Source: Cryobacterium sp. HLT2-28 (GTDB taxonomy: Bacteria; Actinomycetota; Actinomycetes; Actinomycetales; Microbacteriaceae). Taken from it: a stretch of 64,000 nt of DNA. Position numbers and translations under genes: made by a program. The stretch spans positions 124,001-188,000 of the forward strand of contig NZ_SOFH01000023.1 of assembly GCF_004402495.1 (NCBI RefSeq), in the 5' to 3' direction. Every line of letters begins with the position of its first letter. Position 1 is the first letter of the stretch. The notes beneath the pieces are model-generated. The model was given only the letters and a program-made list of their open reading frames with translations, was not told where the DNA came from and searched no databases. Below are positions 1 to 8,166 of the stretch, in pieces.

Positions 1-2
1 TG

Positions 3-176
3 CTCATCCTGGGTACGGACTACGGGGAGGACGCGGTGCTGCGGATTGCGCACGACGACGCTGCGCTACTCGCCGCGGTCGTCGCCGGCGTAACGGCCGG
101 AAGCGCGCAGCTGGAATCCCTCGGCCAGGAATGGGTCGACGTCGCGTATCCCGCCGCGATTGCGGGCGGCACCTAG
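3..176 (+). CDS. C-terminal end of an unrecognised protein (cut by window edge)
   Basis: The frame is open at the left edge and stops with TAG at 174-176, leaving the last 57 residues. The segment is acidic and alanine-rich, with a run of small and hydrophobic residues in its middle (LLAAVVAGVTAGSA). I do not recognise a family from this tail alone. It runs straight into the remnant of a VOC-family gene with no spacer, which suggests that a rearrangement joined the two. The codon use looks like that of its neighbours. Confidence 0.4.
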   Translation, partial: LILGTDYGEDAVLRIAHDDAALLAAVVAGVTAGSAQLESLGQEWVDVAYPAAIAGGT

Positions 177-178
177 AA

Positions 179-388
179 CGGTCATGTCCGCGACTTTCGT
201 TCATGGTCAACTACCGGGTCGAGGATCTCGATGCCCTGGTTGAGGCCCTGCGAGAAGAAGGCTGCAACGTTCTGGAGAACCCAGACGTTCAGGAGAACAC
301 AGGCGAGTCCGAGTACGGGAAGTTCGCCTGGGTCATCGATCCGGAAGGAAACAGGGTAGAGCTCTGGCAACCGCCCGCCGGCCAATGA
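179..388 (+). pseudogene. Remnant of a VOC (glyoxalase/bleomycin-resistance) family gene, N-terminal half missing
   Basis: An open frame, methionine possible at 203, encodes the second beta-alpha-beta half of a vicinal-oxygen-chelate domain: SFMVNYRVEDLDALVEAL, then a variable stretch, then YGKFAWVIDPEGNRVELWQP ending at a normal stop. The Glu in RVELW is the usual metal ligand of this half. Full VOC proteins are about 115-130 residues, and only about 65 are recognisable here. The residues before SFMVNYRV are unrelated, and the upstream frame belongs to another gene that stops at 176. I infer a 5'-truncated relic. A stand-alone 61-residue protein from ATG 203 cannot be excluded, but it would lack half the fold. 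Confidence 0.6.
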
Positions 389-422
389 CCAGTCGGCGCC
401 CGGCTGCCCTGGACCGAGTCGG

Positions 423-1004
423 CTACCCGCGAATCCGGCCCAGGAAATCGATGACCCGGCGCAGCAGGAGTTCGGTGGCATCCGCGTCGTAGGAGGGCAG
501 GGAGTTGTCGGCGAAGTAGTGCTGATCGCCTGGGTAGAGGAACAGCTCGGCACTCGGAGCGGAGGCGACGATGGCCCGGGCCGCGTCTATGTCGCCCTCG
601 TCGACGAAGTAGGGGTCGGCATCCATGCCGTGGATCTGCACCGGAACGTCGACCGGCCAGGCCCCGCCGAATTCGGACACAGGCACACAGGAGTAGCACA
701 ACACGGCGCCCAGGGCGCCCGGGCGGGTCTGGGCGAGCATCTGGGCCGGCACCACGCCCAGAGAGAAGCCGGCGAAGACGAGGTTGTCGCCGACGGCGTC
801 GGCGGCCCGGGTTCCGCGTTCCATGACCTCGCCGAACCCCAGTTCTCCGACGTAGGCCATGCCGGCTTCGATGCTGTCGAATGTGCGGCCGTCGAACAGG
901 TCGGGCGTGTGCACGTCATGGCCGTCGGCGCGCAGCCGGTCGGCGAACGCGGTGATCCCCGGAGTCAATCCCTGGGCGTGGTGGAACAGGACGAGTTGAG
1001 TCAT
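423..1004 (-). CDS. Dienelactone hydrolase family protein
   Basis: This is a 193-residue cytosolic alpha/beta-hydrolase of the dienelactone hydrolase family, which hydrolyses lactone or ester bonds. The nucleophile elbow is GFSLG with Ser81, a serine where classical clcD-type enzymes have cysteine. Asp128 or Asp130 (HGMDADPYF) and His162 (PGDQHYF) complete the expected triad. The opening LVLFHHAQGLTPG matches the oxyanion-hole strand of the actinobacterial branch. An AAAGGAC ribosome site sits 7 nt before ATG 1004. It is transcribed away from the VOC relic, and the next gene on the same strand lies 47 nt upstream. The substrate is unknown. Confidence 0.85.
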   Translation of the reverse strand: MTQLVLFHHAQGLTPGITAFADRLRADGHDVHTPDLFDGRTFDSIEAGMAYVGELGFGEVMERGTRAADAVGDNLVFAGFSLGVVPAQMLAQTRPGALGAVLCYSCVPVSEFGGAWPVDVPVQIHGMDADPYFVDEGDIDAARAIVASAPSAELFLYPGDQHYFADNSLPSYDADATELLLRRVIDFLGRIRG

Positions 1005-1051
1005 GGCCGAGTCCTTTCTGGCTCTGCGTGATCAGGCTTGGCTCCGCTGTC

Positions 1052-1252
1052 TCAGGCGCCGATCAGGAGCAACACGTGGTAGACGACGTAGACCGGCCAG
1101 ACGATGGCCTGGAGCAGACCCAGGATGACGCCCCAGAACGTGCCCGTCGAGAGGGAGATGAAGTAGATGGCCGCCCCGATATAGGCCAACAGGAAAACGA
1201 AGCCCCATGGCCCGTCCCGCACGATCACCCGTGCCCGTCCGTCCGTCGCCAT
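1052..1252 (-). CDS. Small two-helix membrane protein
   Basis: A 66-residue protein starts at ATG 1252 behind a strong GGGGAGGAT site. After a short polar N-terminus (ATDGRARVIVRDGP) it has two hydrophobic helices, about residues 17-34 (WGFVFLLAYIGAAIYFISL) and 40-63. Similar tiny membrane proteins are common in Actinobacteria, and I know of no defined function. It probably shares a transcript with the downstream hydrolase gene, which follows on the same strand after 47 nt. Translation is credible because of the good ribosome site and the clean helix pattern. Confidence 0.7.
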   Translation of the reverse strand: MATDGRARVIVRDGPWGFVFLLAYIGAAIYFISLSTGTFWGVILGLLQAIVWPVYVVYHVLLLIGA

Positions 1253-1277
1253 CTGATCCTCCCCTTCGCGATGCCGT

Positions 1278-1311
1278 CAGTGATTTGCAGACCTCAGTGA
1301 CTTGCAGACCT
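1278..1311 (+). repeat. Tandem 17-bp repeat, two copies
   Basis: Two adjacent 17-bp copies (1278-1294 and 1295-1311) read cagtga(t/c)ttgcagacct and differ at one base. They lie in the intergenic space between the small membrane protein gene (leftward) and the 5'-nucleotidase gene (rightward), where direct repeats could serve as a regulator site. Confidence 0.6.
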
Positions 1312-1355
1312 CATTGGCAGGTTAGACGCAGCATCCGAATTGCGACAGCCCACGC

Positions 1356-1397
1356 CCCGTGCGAATCCGGATTGATTGACAGGGATTCTCGCACGGG
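1356..1397 (+). promoter_or_regulatory. Inverted repeat upstream of the 5'-nucleotidase gene
   Basis: CCCGTGCG-AATCC at 1356-1368 pairs with GGATT-(ct)-CGCACGGG at 1383-1397, a 13-bp stem with a 2-nt bulge and a 14-nt loop. The flanking genes are divergent, so it is not a terminator for either. An operator or a 5'-leader structure is the likelier role. No regulator family is assigned. Confidence 0.4.
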
Positions 1398-1468
1398 TCT
1401 AGCGTGGCCGGTGGGGTTGGTTACTGCCTCACAACGCCTCTCTCGAGAGGTACACCTGGGGAGTGAAT

Positions 1469-3301
1469 GTGCCAATCCAACTGACTCGACGCAACGTGCT
1501 GGGCAGTTTCGCGGCGGTGAGCGTGCTGACCGCCGCCGGCATGACCCCGGCCCAGGCGGCAGAGCGCGGGGGCGGGCATCGGCCGGGAGACCCCGTCTCC
1601 CTGACGATCATGGGCACGACCGACCTGCACGGCTGCGTCTTCAACTGGAACTACTTCCAGAACACCGAATACGACGACTCGGCTCGGAACGACATCGGCC
1701 TGGCCAAGGTGGCCACGCTCGTCGAGGCGGTGCGCGTGCAGCGCGGGCGCGAGAACACGCTGATGATCGACGCCGGCGACACGATTCAAGGCACTCCCCT
1801 GGCCTACTATTTCGCGCGCATCGCGCCGATCACCGACGGTCACCTGCACCCGATGGCCGCGGCGATGAACTACATCGGCTACGACGCCGCAGCCCTGGGC
1901 AATCACGAGTTCAACTACGGCATCCCCTTGCTCCGGACCTTCGCCGACCAGCTCGACTTTCCGCTGCTCGGGGCGAATGCCCTGGACTCGGCGACCGGGC
2001 TGCCTGCCTTCGCGCCCTACGTCATCAAGACGATCAAGCCGGCCGGTGAGAAGCCGATCAAGGTGGGCATCCTCGGCCTGACCAATCCGGGGATCGCCAT
2101 CTGGGACAAGGCGAACGTCGAGGGCCGGCTGACCTTCCCCGGCCTCGTCGAGCAGGCCGCCGTCTGGGTGCCGCGCCTGCGTGCCGCGGGGGCGGATGTC
2201 GTCATCGTGGCCGCGCACTCCGGCGCCACGACCTCGTCGTCGTACGGCGACGCCCTCCCCTACCCCGAGAACGCGGCGACCCTGGTGGCCGAGCAGGTTC
2301 CCGGGATCGACGCGATCCTGGTCGGTCATGCCCACCAGGAGATTCCGGAGCGGCGAGTCGTCAACGCGCAGACCGGTCGCACCGTGATTCTGACGGAGCC
2401 GCTGCGCTGGGGCATGCGGCTGTCCCTGATCGAACTGTCACTGGTCAAGCGCCGGGGCCGCTGGGAGGTGGCGAGCGCCGGATCCAGCGTGCTCAACAGC
2501 AACACCGTCCCGGAGGACCCGAAGGTGGCCGACCTGCTCCGCGCCGACCACGACACGGTCGTCGGGTACGTCAACTCAGTCATCGGCAGCTGCACCGAGG
2601 CGATGTCGTGCGCCACCGCGCGCTACGAGGACACCGCGGCGCTGGACTTCATCAATCTCGTGCAGGGGCAGGCGGTGCGCGCGGCGATCGCCGGGACCCC
2701 GCAGGCCGGCCTGCCGATCCTGTCGATCGCGGCCCCGTTCAATCGGGAGGCCGCGATCCCCGCCGGCGAGGTGACCGTTCGCGACGTGGCCGGACTGTAC
2801 AGCTTCGACAACACCCTCCTCGGCATCGTTTTCACCGGCGCCCAGGTGAAGGCCTACCTCGAAAAGTCGGCCCAGTACTTCAGACAGGTCGTCGGGGCGG
2901 GGCCGTTCACGCCGGACCAGCTCACGAACGCGGTCACCGCCGTGACGCCGACCGGCACGCCGGACTACAACTACGACGTGATGGGCGGCCTCGACGCATC
3001 CCTCAGCTACACGATCGACGTCGCCAGGGACCCCGGCTCGAGGATCGCCGACCTCGCCTACGACGGCGCTCCGATCGACGCCGCGGCGCAATTCGTCATC
3101 GCCATCAACAACTACCGGCAGTCCGGCGGCGGCGCTTTCCCCGGGGTCACGACCGCACCGGTGGTGCACAACGCCCAGCAGGAGATCCGACAGCTGATCA
3201 TCGACTGGGTCACCCGGGCGCAGGTGGTGGAACCAGCATCGTTCGCACGCGTCGATTGGGCGCTCGTCGCCGATGGTGCGCCGGTGCAGATCACCGGTTG
3301 A
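1469..3301 (+). CDS. Exported 5'-nucleotidase / 2',3'-cyclic phosphodiesterase (metallophosphatase)
   Basis: A 610-residue secreted two-domain nucleotidase that releases phosphate from extracellular nucleotides. The N-terminus carries a twin-arginine type signal (LTRRNVLGSFAAVSVLTAAG, cleavage near AQA-AE). The metal-binding motifs come in order: TTDLHG (Asp52, His54), DAGDTIQG (Asp104), GNHEFNYG (Asn135, His136), AAHSG and GHAHQEIPE. The C-terminal half has the substrate-binding domain, including DTAALDFINLVQ and YSFDNTLLGIVFTG. I choose GTG 1469 because GGGGAG lies 6 nt before it; GTG 1463 would sit directly on that site. There is no LPxTG-like anchor, so the protein is probably free or cell-associated. 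It is convergent with ldh, 16 bp apart. Confidence 0.9.
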   Translation: MPIQLTRRNVLGSFAAVSVLTAAGMTPAQAAERGGGHRPGDPVSLTIMGTTDLHGCVFNWNYFQNTEYDDSARNDIGLAKVATLVEAVRVQRGRENTLMIDAGDTIQGTPLAYYFARIAPITDGHLHPMAAAMNYIGYDAAALGNHEFNYGIPLLRTFADQLDFPLLGANALDSATGLPAFAPYVIKTIKPAGEKPIKVGILGLTNPGIAIWDKANVEGRLTFPGLVEQAAVWVPRLRAAGADVVIVAAHSGATTSSSYGDALPYPENAATLVAEQVPGIDAILVGHAHQEIPERRVVNAQTGRTVILTEPLRWGMRLSLIELSLVKRRGRWEVASAGSSVLNSNTVPEDPKVADLLRADHDTVVGYVNSVIGSCTEAMSCATARYEDTAALDFINLVQGQAVRAAIAGTPQAGLPILSIAAPFNREAAIPAGEVTVRDVAGLYSFDNTLLGIVFTGAQVKAYLEKSAQYFRQVVGAGPFTPDQLTNAVTAVTPTGTPDYNYDVMGGLDASLSYTIDVARDPGSRIADLAYDGAPIDAAAQFVIAINNYRQSGGGAFPGVTTAPVVHNAQQEIRQLIIDWVTRAQVVEPASFARVDWALVADGAPVQITG

Positions 3302-3317
3302 GACGGATGCGCCGGGC

Positions 3318-4295
3318 TCAGTCCAGTCCGAGCCGGTCCAGGGTCGCCCGGAGGGTGTCTGCCGAGTGCTGGAACAGGGTCTGCTCCGAGTCGGAGAACG
3401 GCACCTCGATCACCCGGGACACGCCATCGGCGTTGACCACGGTCGGCACCGACAGCGCCACCTTGCTCACGCCGCGGTACCGGGTCAGCACCGAGCTGAC
3501 CGGAAGCACGGCGCCCTCGTCACGCAGCACCGCCTCCACGATTCGGGCCCCGGAGAGACCGATCGCGTAGTTGGTGGCACCCTTTCCGGCGATGACCCGG
3601 TACGCCGCGGTCTTGACGTCCTCGGTGATGGTCTCGAACTCGGCCTCCGAGAACTTCGCGCGCCCGTTCGTGACGGGTGAGATGTCGTCCGCCACCCACT
3701 GGGCGAGCGAGATCGGGCCGACCCTGGCCTGGGACCAGAGCGGGAACTCCGAGTCGCCGTGCTCACCGACGATCACGGCGTGCACGTTCGCGATCGCGAC
3801 GTCGACCCGGTGGGCGAGCAACCAGCGCAGCCGTGAGGAGTCGAGCACGGTTCCGGAGCCGAAGACGCGGGCCGACGGAAGCCCGCTGAAGTGCAAGGCC
3901 GCGTAGGTGAGAATGTCGCAGGGGTTGGTGACGATCATGAACACGGCATCCGGGGCGCGCTCGACGAGCTTGGGCATCAGTTCGCGCAGGATTCCCACGT
4001 TGACCCCGGCCATGTCGAGGCGGGACTGGCCGGGGTGCTGCCGGGCGCCGGCCGTGATCACGACCATGTTGGCGCCCGCGATCGCGTCCAGGTCTGACCC
4101 GCCCGACACGCAGGATGCGCCGGTGAACTGGGTGCCGTGGGCGAGGTCGAGCACCTCGGCCTCGACCTTGGCCTCGTTGATGTCGTAGAGCACAACCTCG
4201 CGCGCGGACTGGCGGATCAGGGAGGCGTAGGCGAGGGAGGTGCCCACGGCACCCGCCCCGATGATGGCCAGCTTGGAATTCTCGATTGCGCTCAT
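3318..4295 (-). CDS. ldh: L-lactate dehydrogenase
   Basis: A 325-residue NAD-dependent enzyme interconverting pyruvate and L-lactate. The N-terminal Rossmann motif is GAGAVG (residues 13-18), followed by the NAD-selective aspartate in LYDIN (Asp38). The substrate loop ARQHPGQSRLD has Gln90 where malate dehydrogenases have Arg, which supports lactate specificity. VTNPCDILTY and GSGTVLDSSRLR are typical, and the proton-relay His179 sits in GEHGDSEFPLW. ATG 4295 is preceded by GGGGGGAGGAT. A longer frame from 4370 lacks any family similarity in its first 25 residues. The usual length is about 310-325. Confidence 0.95.
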   Translation of the reverse strand: MSAIENSKLAIIGAGAVGTSLAYASLIRQSAREVVLYDINEAKVEAEVLDLAHGTQFTGASCVSGGSDLDAIAGANMVVITAGARQHPGQSRLDMAGVNVGILRELMPKLVERAPDAVFMIVTNPCDILTYAALHFSGLPSARVFGSGTVLDSSRLRWLLAHRVDVAIANVHAVIVGEHGDSEFPLWSQARVGPISLAQWVADDISPVTNGRAKFSEAEFETITEDVKTAAYRVIAGKGATNYAIGLSGARIVEAVLRDEGAVLPVSSVLTRYRGVSKVALSVPTVVNADGVSRVIEVPFSDSEQTLFQHSADTLRATLDRLGLD

Positions 4296-4401
4296 GTTCC
4301 TATCCTCCCCCCTCGGCCCGGCATCCATGTTCCGAACTACTCCGGGATGCGACACCCGGGTGCGACACACGGGGGTGCGACTCGCGGGACGGGCGAGGGG
4401 C

Positions 4402-5088
4402 TCAGCGCCGGAGGAAGGCGAGCACCGCGAGCACCCGGCGGTGGTCCGAGCCGGAGTCGTCGAGCTGCAGCTTCTGGAAGATCGAGGTGACGTTCTTCTC
4501 CACCGCGCCGACCCCGATCACGAGGGCGGAGGCGATGCCCACGTTCGTGCGGCCCTCGGCCATCAGTGCGAGCACGTCGCGTTCCCGCGGGGTGAGCGCC
4601 GCGAGCGGGTCGGTGCGGCGACCCAGCAGCTCGCGCACCACCTGCGGGTCGAGCACGGTGCCGCCGGCGCTGATCCGGGTGAGCGCGTCGGTGAGGTCGT
4701 CCAGCGACGCCACCCGGTCCTTGAGCAGGTAGCCCATGCCACCCTCCCCGGCCGCGAGCAGCTCATGGGCGTAGGTGCCCTCCACGTATTGGCTGAGCAG
4801 CAGGATGCCCACCGACGGCAGCCTTCGCCGCAGCTCCAGCGCTGCACGCACCCCCTCGTCGCGGAAGGTGGGCGGCATCCGCACATCGAGCACGGCGATG
4901 TCCGGCCGCAACGCGTCGATCTCGGCGAGCAGCGCGTCGGCGTCGCCGTAGGACGCGACGGTCACGAAGCCGGCCTCATCGAAGAGCCGGATCAGCCCCT
5001 CCCGGAGCAGGAGCGAATCCTCGGCCAGCACCAGTCGCAAGGGGGCGGCCGCCGGTGCGGCATCCGTCACGCTCGCAGACTGGGTCAC
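4402..5088 (-). CDS. Two-component response regulator, NarL/LuxR type
   Basis: A 228-residue DNA-binding response regulator. The receiver domain spans residues about 17-135 with acidic pocket Glu23-Asp24, phosphoacceptor Asp68 (VLDVRMPP) and Lys123 (YLLKD). A LuxR-type helix-turn-helix follows at about 160-225 (LTPRERDVLALMAEGRTN, then the recognition helix around VEKNVTSIFQKL). It begins at GTG 5088, 4 nt after the stop of the sensor kinase gene, so the two are co-transcribed. The ribosome site is weak, which suggests translational coupling. An in-frame GTG at 5070 is the alternative. The regulon is unknown. Confidence 0.9.
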   Translation of the reverse strand: MTQSASVTDAAPAAAPLRLVLAEDSLLLREGLIRLFDEAGFVTVASYGDADALLAEIDALRPDIAVLDVRMPPTFRDEGVRAALELRRRLPSVGILLLSQYVEGTYAHELLAAGEGGMGYLLKDRVASLDDLTDALTRISAGGTVLDPQVVRELLGRRTDPLAALTPRERDVLALMAEGRTNVGIASALVIGVGAVEKNVTSIFQKLQLDDSGSDHRRVLAVLAFLRR

Positions 5089-5092
5089 CTGT

Positions 5093-6520
5093 TCAGGATA
5101 GGGCGATCGAGCTGGGCGCGGTGTCGGTGAGGGGGATATGAGCCCCCACCGCGGTCGGACCACCCGCCGGGCTGTCGATCGACAGCACCCCGCGCAGGCC
5201 GCGGAGGCGCTCGTCGAGACCGCGCAGGCCGTGCGCCTCGGTCGGGACCGCGCCGCCCACGCCGTCATCGATCACCCAGAGGTCCAGCCAGGTGGTGTCG
5301 TCGTCCGGCACCCGGCGGAGCGCCAGGTGCAGCCGGATGCCGGTGGCCCCGGAATGCTTGGCGGCGTTGGTGAGCAGCTCGGACGCCGCGAAGTACGCGC
5401 TGCGTTCGATCTCGGATGGCAGCCGCAGCGCCGGGTCGACGGTCAGTTCGAGTTGCACGGGGATGGTGCTGCGGGCGGCGAGCGATTCGAGGCCGACGAT
5501 CAGGCCGCGGTCCTGGAGGATCGGGGGGACCAGGCCGCGGGACAACGCGCGCAGCTCCTCGAGGGTGTCGTTCGCCTGCTGCCTGGCCTCGGCGAGCAGC
5601 CCGCGCGCGGCCGCCGGGTCGGTCTCGAGCTTGCGCTCGGCGCTGGCCAGGTCCATCTGCAGGCGCACCAGGCGTTGCTGGGGTCCGTCATGGATGTCGC
5701 GCTCGAGCCGGCGGAGCGACCGGTCCTCCGCGGAGACGGCGGCCCCCCGAGACGCGCTCAGGTCGGCGACCTCCCGCTGGAGAGCCTCGGAGCGCCACGC
5801 GCCGAGCAAGCCCCGGGCGATGAACTGGTGCATCGCGGTGAATCCCCGGGTGATGAAGGGCAGGGTGGCCAGGAAGGCCGCACCCAGGATGAGCTGGAAC
5901 AGGCTCTCAGCGACGAACGGGTCGATGGCCGGCGGGTTGCCCTGGCGCATCCAGTCGGTCACGAGCGTGGAGAGCGGCACCCTGACCCCGTTGCCGTTCT
6001 CCAGGAACCGGCCCCAGAACCAGTAGCTGATCCCGCCCAGCCCGACCGCCAGCCAGACCACGGTGACGATCCAGCTGACCAGTCCCGCGATGAAGTTCAC
6101 GACCATACCGTGCAACAGGTAGAGCCAGTAGTGCCCGTTGACGAGCGGGCCGAGCACCGTGCGGAGCGGCGTTGCCGGTTCGCCGGCCGGGTCCCAGCGT
6201 GGCGGCGTGATCGGGTTCTGCCCTGCCCAGCGCAGCCGGGCAAGCTCGAACATGCCGAACCCCCGGGCGATGTAGAGGGCCAGCGCGACGATGAACAGGC
6301 CGACGAAGATGGCGATCATGCCGGCACCCGTGAAGAACACGGTGCTGAGCAGGGAGAGCCCGACCACGGCGATGGGCAGCGTCGGCAGCAGGAAGCCGAG
6401 CTCCCGCGGCACCCGGCGCCACAGCGCCCGATAGCCGCCCCGCCGCACAGCAGGGTCCTGCACGGTGTTCTCCCTCCGGTCGTCGATCGTCGCGGATGTT
6501 GTTGTTTCTGTGGTGCTCAT
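5093..6520 (-). CDS. Membrane sensor histidine kinase, NarL-partner (HisKA_3) type
   Basis: A 475-residue kinase paired with the downstream regulator. The N-terminal half (about residues 40-235) holds four or more hydrophobic segments in a PspC/DUF1206-like arrangement with no large extracellular domain. It is followed by a short linker and the dimerisation helix with phosphoacceptor His277 (ERDIHDGPQQRLVRL). The ATPase domain shows the N-box (ELLTNAAKHSG) and the G-box (VIDDGVGG, then GLRGLDERLRGLRG). ATG 6520 has a strong GGAGGAAG site, and the upstream 40 codons of open frame are not family-like. The membrane-buried input suggests sensing of envelope or lipid state; the signal is not identifiable. 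Confidence 0.92.
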   Translation of the reverse strand: MSTTETTTSATIDDRRENTVQDPAVRRGGYRALWRRVPRELGFLLPTLPIAVVGLSLLSTVFFTGAGMIAIFVGLFIVALALYIARGFGMFELARLRWAGQNPITPPRWDPAGEPATPLRTVLGPLVNGHYWLYLLHGMVVNFIAGLVSWIVTVVWLAVGLGGISYWFWGRFLENGNGVRVPLSTLVTDWMRQGNPPAIDPFVAESLFQLILGAAFLATLPFITRGFTAMHQFIARGLLGAWRSEALQREVADLSASRGAAVSAEDRSLRRLERDIHDGPQQRLVRLQMDLASAERKLETDPAAARGLLAEARQQANDTLEELRALSRGLVPPILQDRGLIVGLESLAARSTIPVQLELTVDPALRLPSEIERSAYFAASELLTNAAKHSGATGIRLHLALRRVPDDDTTWLDLWVIDDGVGGAVPTEAHGLRGLDERLRGLRGVLSIDSPAGGPTAVGAHIPLTDTAPSSIALS

Positions 6521-6684
6521 GTTCTTCCTCCAGCCAGTGTGCCTGCATCCAGCCTTCCCGGTGGGCCGTCTCGGCGGCATCCGGCTGGCAACCGGATCGC
6601 CTCGGGGGAAAACCCCCGCACGCGGGCGTCCCGGAGGCACACGGCCAGGGCTGTCGGCGGGGCTATCGGGTCAGGGTCGAAGGG

Positions 6685-8166
6685 TCAGGGCTGGAGGGTG
6701 TTGTGCGTGAACCTTCCGGCGATCAGGGTGGCGGCCACGGGCATGACCCGGAGGTCGGCGACGGATGCGACGAACGGGTCGGTCTCGCAGACCACCAGGT
6801 CGGCCACGTCGCCGATCGAGATCCCGTGCCGGCCGCGGGCGGATGCGGCGAGCGCGGCCTGCCTGGAGATCGCCTGCCCCGGCTGCCACGCCTCACGTCC
6901 TCCCCGGGTGCGCCCGACCGCCGCCGCGATGGTCACCCAGGGATCCAGTGGCGCGACGGGGGCGTCACTGCCGAGAGCCAGGGTGGCGCCCGCGTCGAGC
7001 AGGGACTTCAGTACGAAGGCCCGTCCCGTGCGGCCGGCCCAGTAGCGGTCGGCGACGTCCCGGTCGTCGAGGGCATGCTCGGGCTGCACGCTGGCGACGA
7101 CGCCGAGGGCCGCGAACCGGGCCACATCCTCGGCGCGGAGCAGTTGGGCGTGTTCGATGCTCCCCGCGCAGCCGACCTCGGCGAAGGCGTCGAGGGCCAG
7201 GGCGTTGGCCCGGTCACCGATCGCGTGCACGGCGGGGCGGATGCCGCCCGCCGCCGCCCGGCGCATCAGGCCGACGAGCCGGTCCTGGGGCACGGTGAGC
7301 AGCCCGTGCGCACCGGGTTGGCCCGCCAGCCCCGGATACTCGTCGAAACAGTACGCGGTGCGGGTGTTGAGCGACCCGTCCGTGATGACCTTGAACGGCC
7401 CCATCACGCCCAGTCCGCCGGTGCGCGCGAGCACGGCTCCTGAGCGAAGGCCGAGCGTGATGGCCTGCTCCAGGTGCTGGCTGTAGACGCTGGTCTCGAC
7501 CCTCAGCGTGTCGGTCCCGGCCGCGATCCGGCGTTGCCAGTCACCGGGGTTCCAGGCCATCTCCATCTCCACGATGCCGACCACGCCGCGGGCGGCCGCG
7601 GCGCGCGCCGCCGTGTCGACCCAGCCGTCCATCACCGTGTCCGGCACGGTGCCGAGGGCATTGACGACGGCGAAGGCGTCGTCCTCGCGCAACAGCCCGG
7701 TGGGGTGGTCGGGGAAGCCGTGGGCGGCGAGCGCCGCGGAGTTCAGCCAGCAACTGTGCAGGTCGCCGCTGACGAGCACGACGGGGAGGTCGCCGGAGGC
7801 GGCGTCGAGCACGGCCCGGCCGGGGACATCCGGCCAGAGGCCGTCGCGGAAACCGAAGCCGACGAGGGTCTCCCCCGTCAGCGTCTCCCCGGCCCGTTCG
7901 CGAACGAGCCCGGCCGCCTCGGTCGCACTGGCCGTGGCGGACAGGTCGAGGCGGCGGGCGGTCTGCGCCCACTGGCTGAAATGCACGTGGTTGTCCCACA
8001 GGCCGGGGATCAGCCAGCGCTCGCCGAGGTCGACGCTCTCCTGCCCGGGAGCCGTCCTGCCCTGGTACCCGATCTGACGGATCACCCCGTCGGTGACCGT
8101 GACGTCGACCCGTTCGTCACTGCCGGGCAGGCGTGCGTTGCGCAGGGTGAGCGAGAGCCCGGTCAC
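6685..8166 (-). CDS. Amidohydrolase family 3 metal-dependent hydrolase (YtcJ-like)
   Basis: A 493-residue TIM-barrel hydrolase of the amidohydrolase superfamily. The N-terminal beta-sandwich ends at GLWDNHVHFSQW, which holds the metal ligands His60 and His62. Further ligands lie in HAIGDRANALALDAF, EHAQLL and GSDAPVAPLDPW. Family members hydrolyse exocyclic or amide C-N bonds, and the substrate cannot be read from the sequence. Translation probably starts at GTG 8166, which shares a GTGA overlap with the stop of the upstream FMN-binding protein gene and indicates coupling. A leucine/arginine-rich frame further upstream is a shadow of that neighbour. Confidence 0.88.
   Translation of the reverse strand: MTGLSLTLRNARLPGSDERVDVTVTDGVIRQIGYQGRTAPGQESVDLGERWLIPGLWDNHVHFSQWAQTARRLDLSATASATEAAGLVRERAGETLTGETLVGFGFRDGLWPDVPGRAVLDAASGDLPVVLVSGDLHSCWLNSAALAAHGFPDHPTGLLREDDAFAVVNALGTVPDTVMDGWVDTAARAAAARGVVGIVEMEMAWNPGDWQRRIAAGTDTLRVETSVYSQHLEQAITLGLRSGAVLARTGGLGVMGPFKVITDGSLNTRTAYCFDEYPGLAGQPGAHGLLTVPQDRLVGLMRRAAAGGIRPAVHAIGDRANALALDAFAEVGCAGSIEHAQLLRAEDVARFAALGVVASVQPEHALDDRDVADRYWAGRTGRAFVLKSLLDAGATLALGSDAPVAPLDPWVTIAAAVGRTRGGREAWQPGQAISRQAALAASARGRHGISIGDVADLVVCETDPFVASVADLRVMPVAATLIAGRFTHNTLQP

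Noticed and set aside
5138..7045. 635-residue plus-strand open frame
   Set aside because: Antisense to the sensor kinase and part of the amidohydrolase gene; composition bias only.
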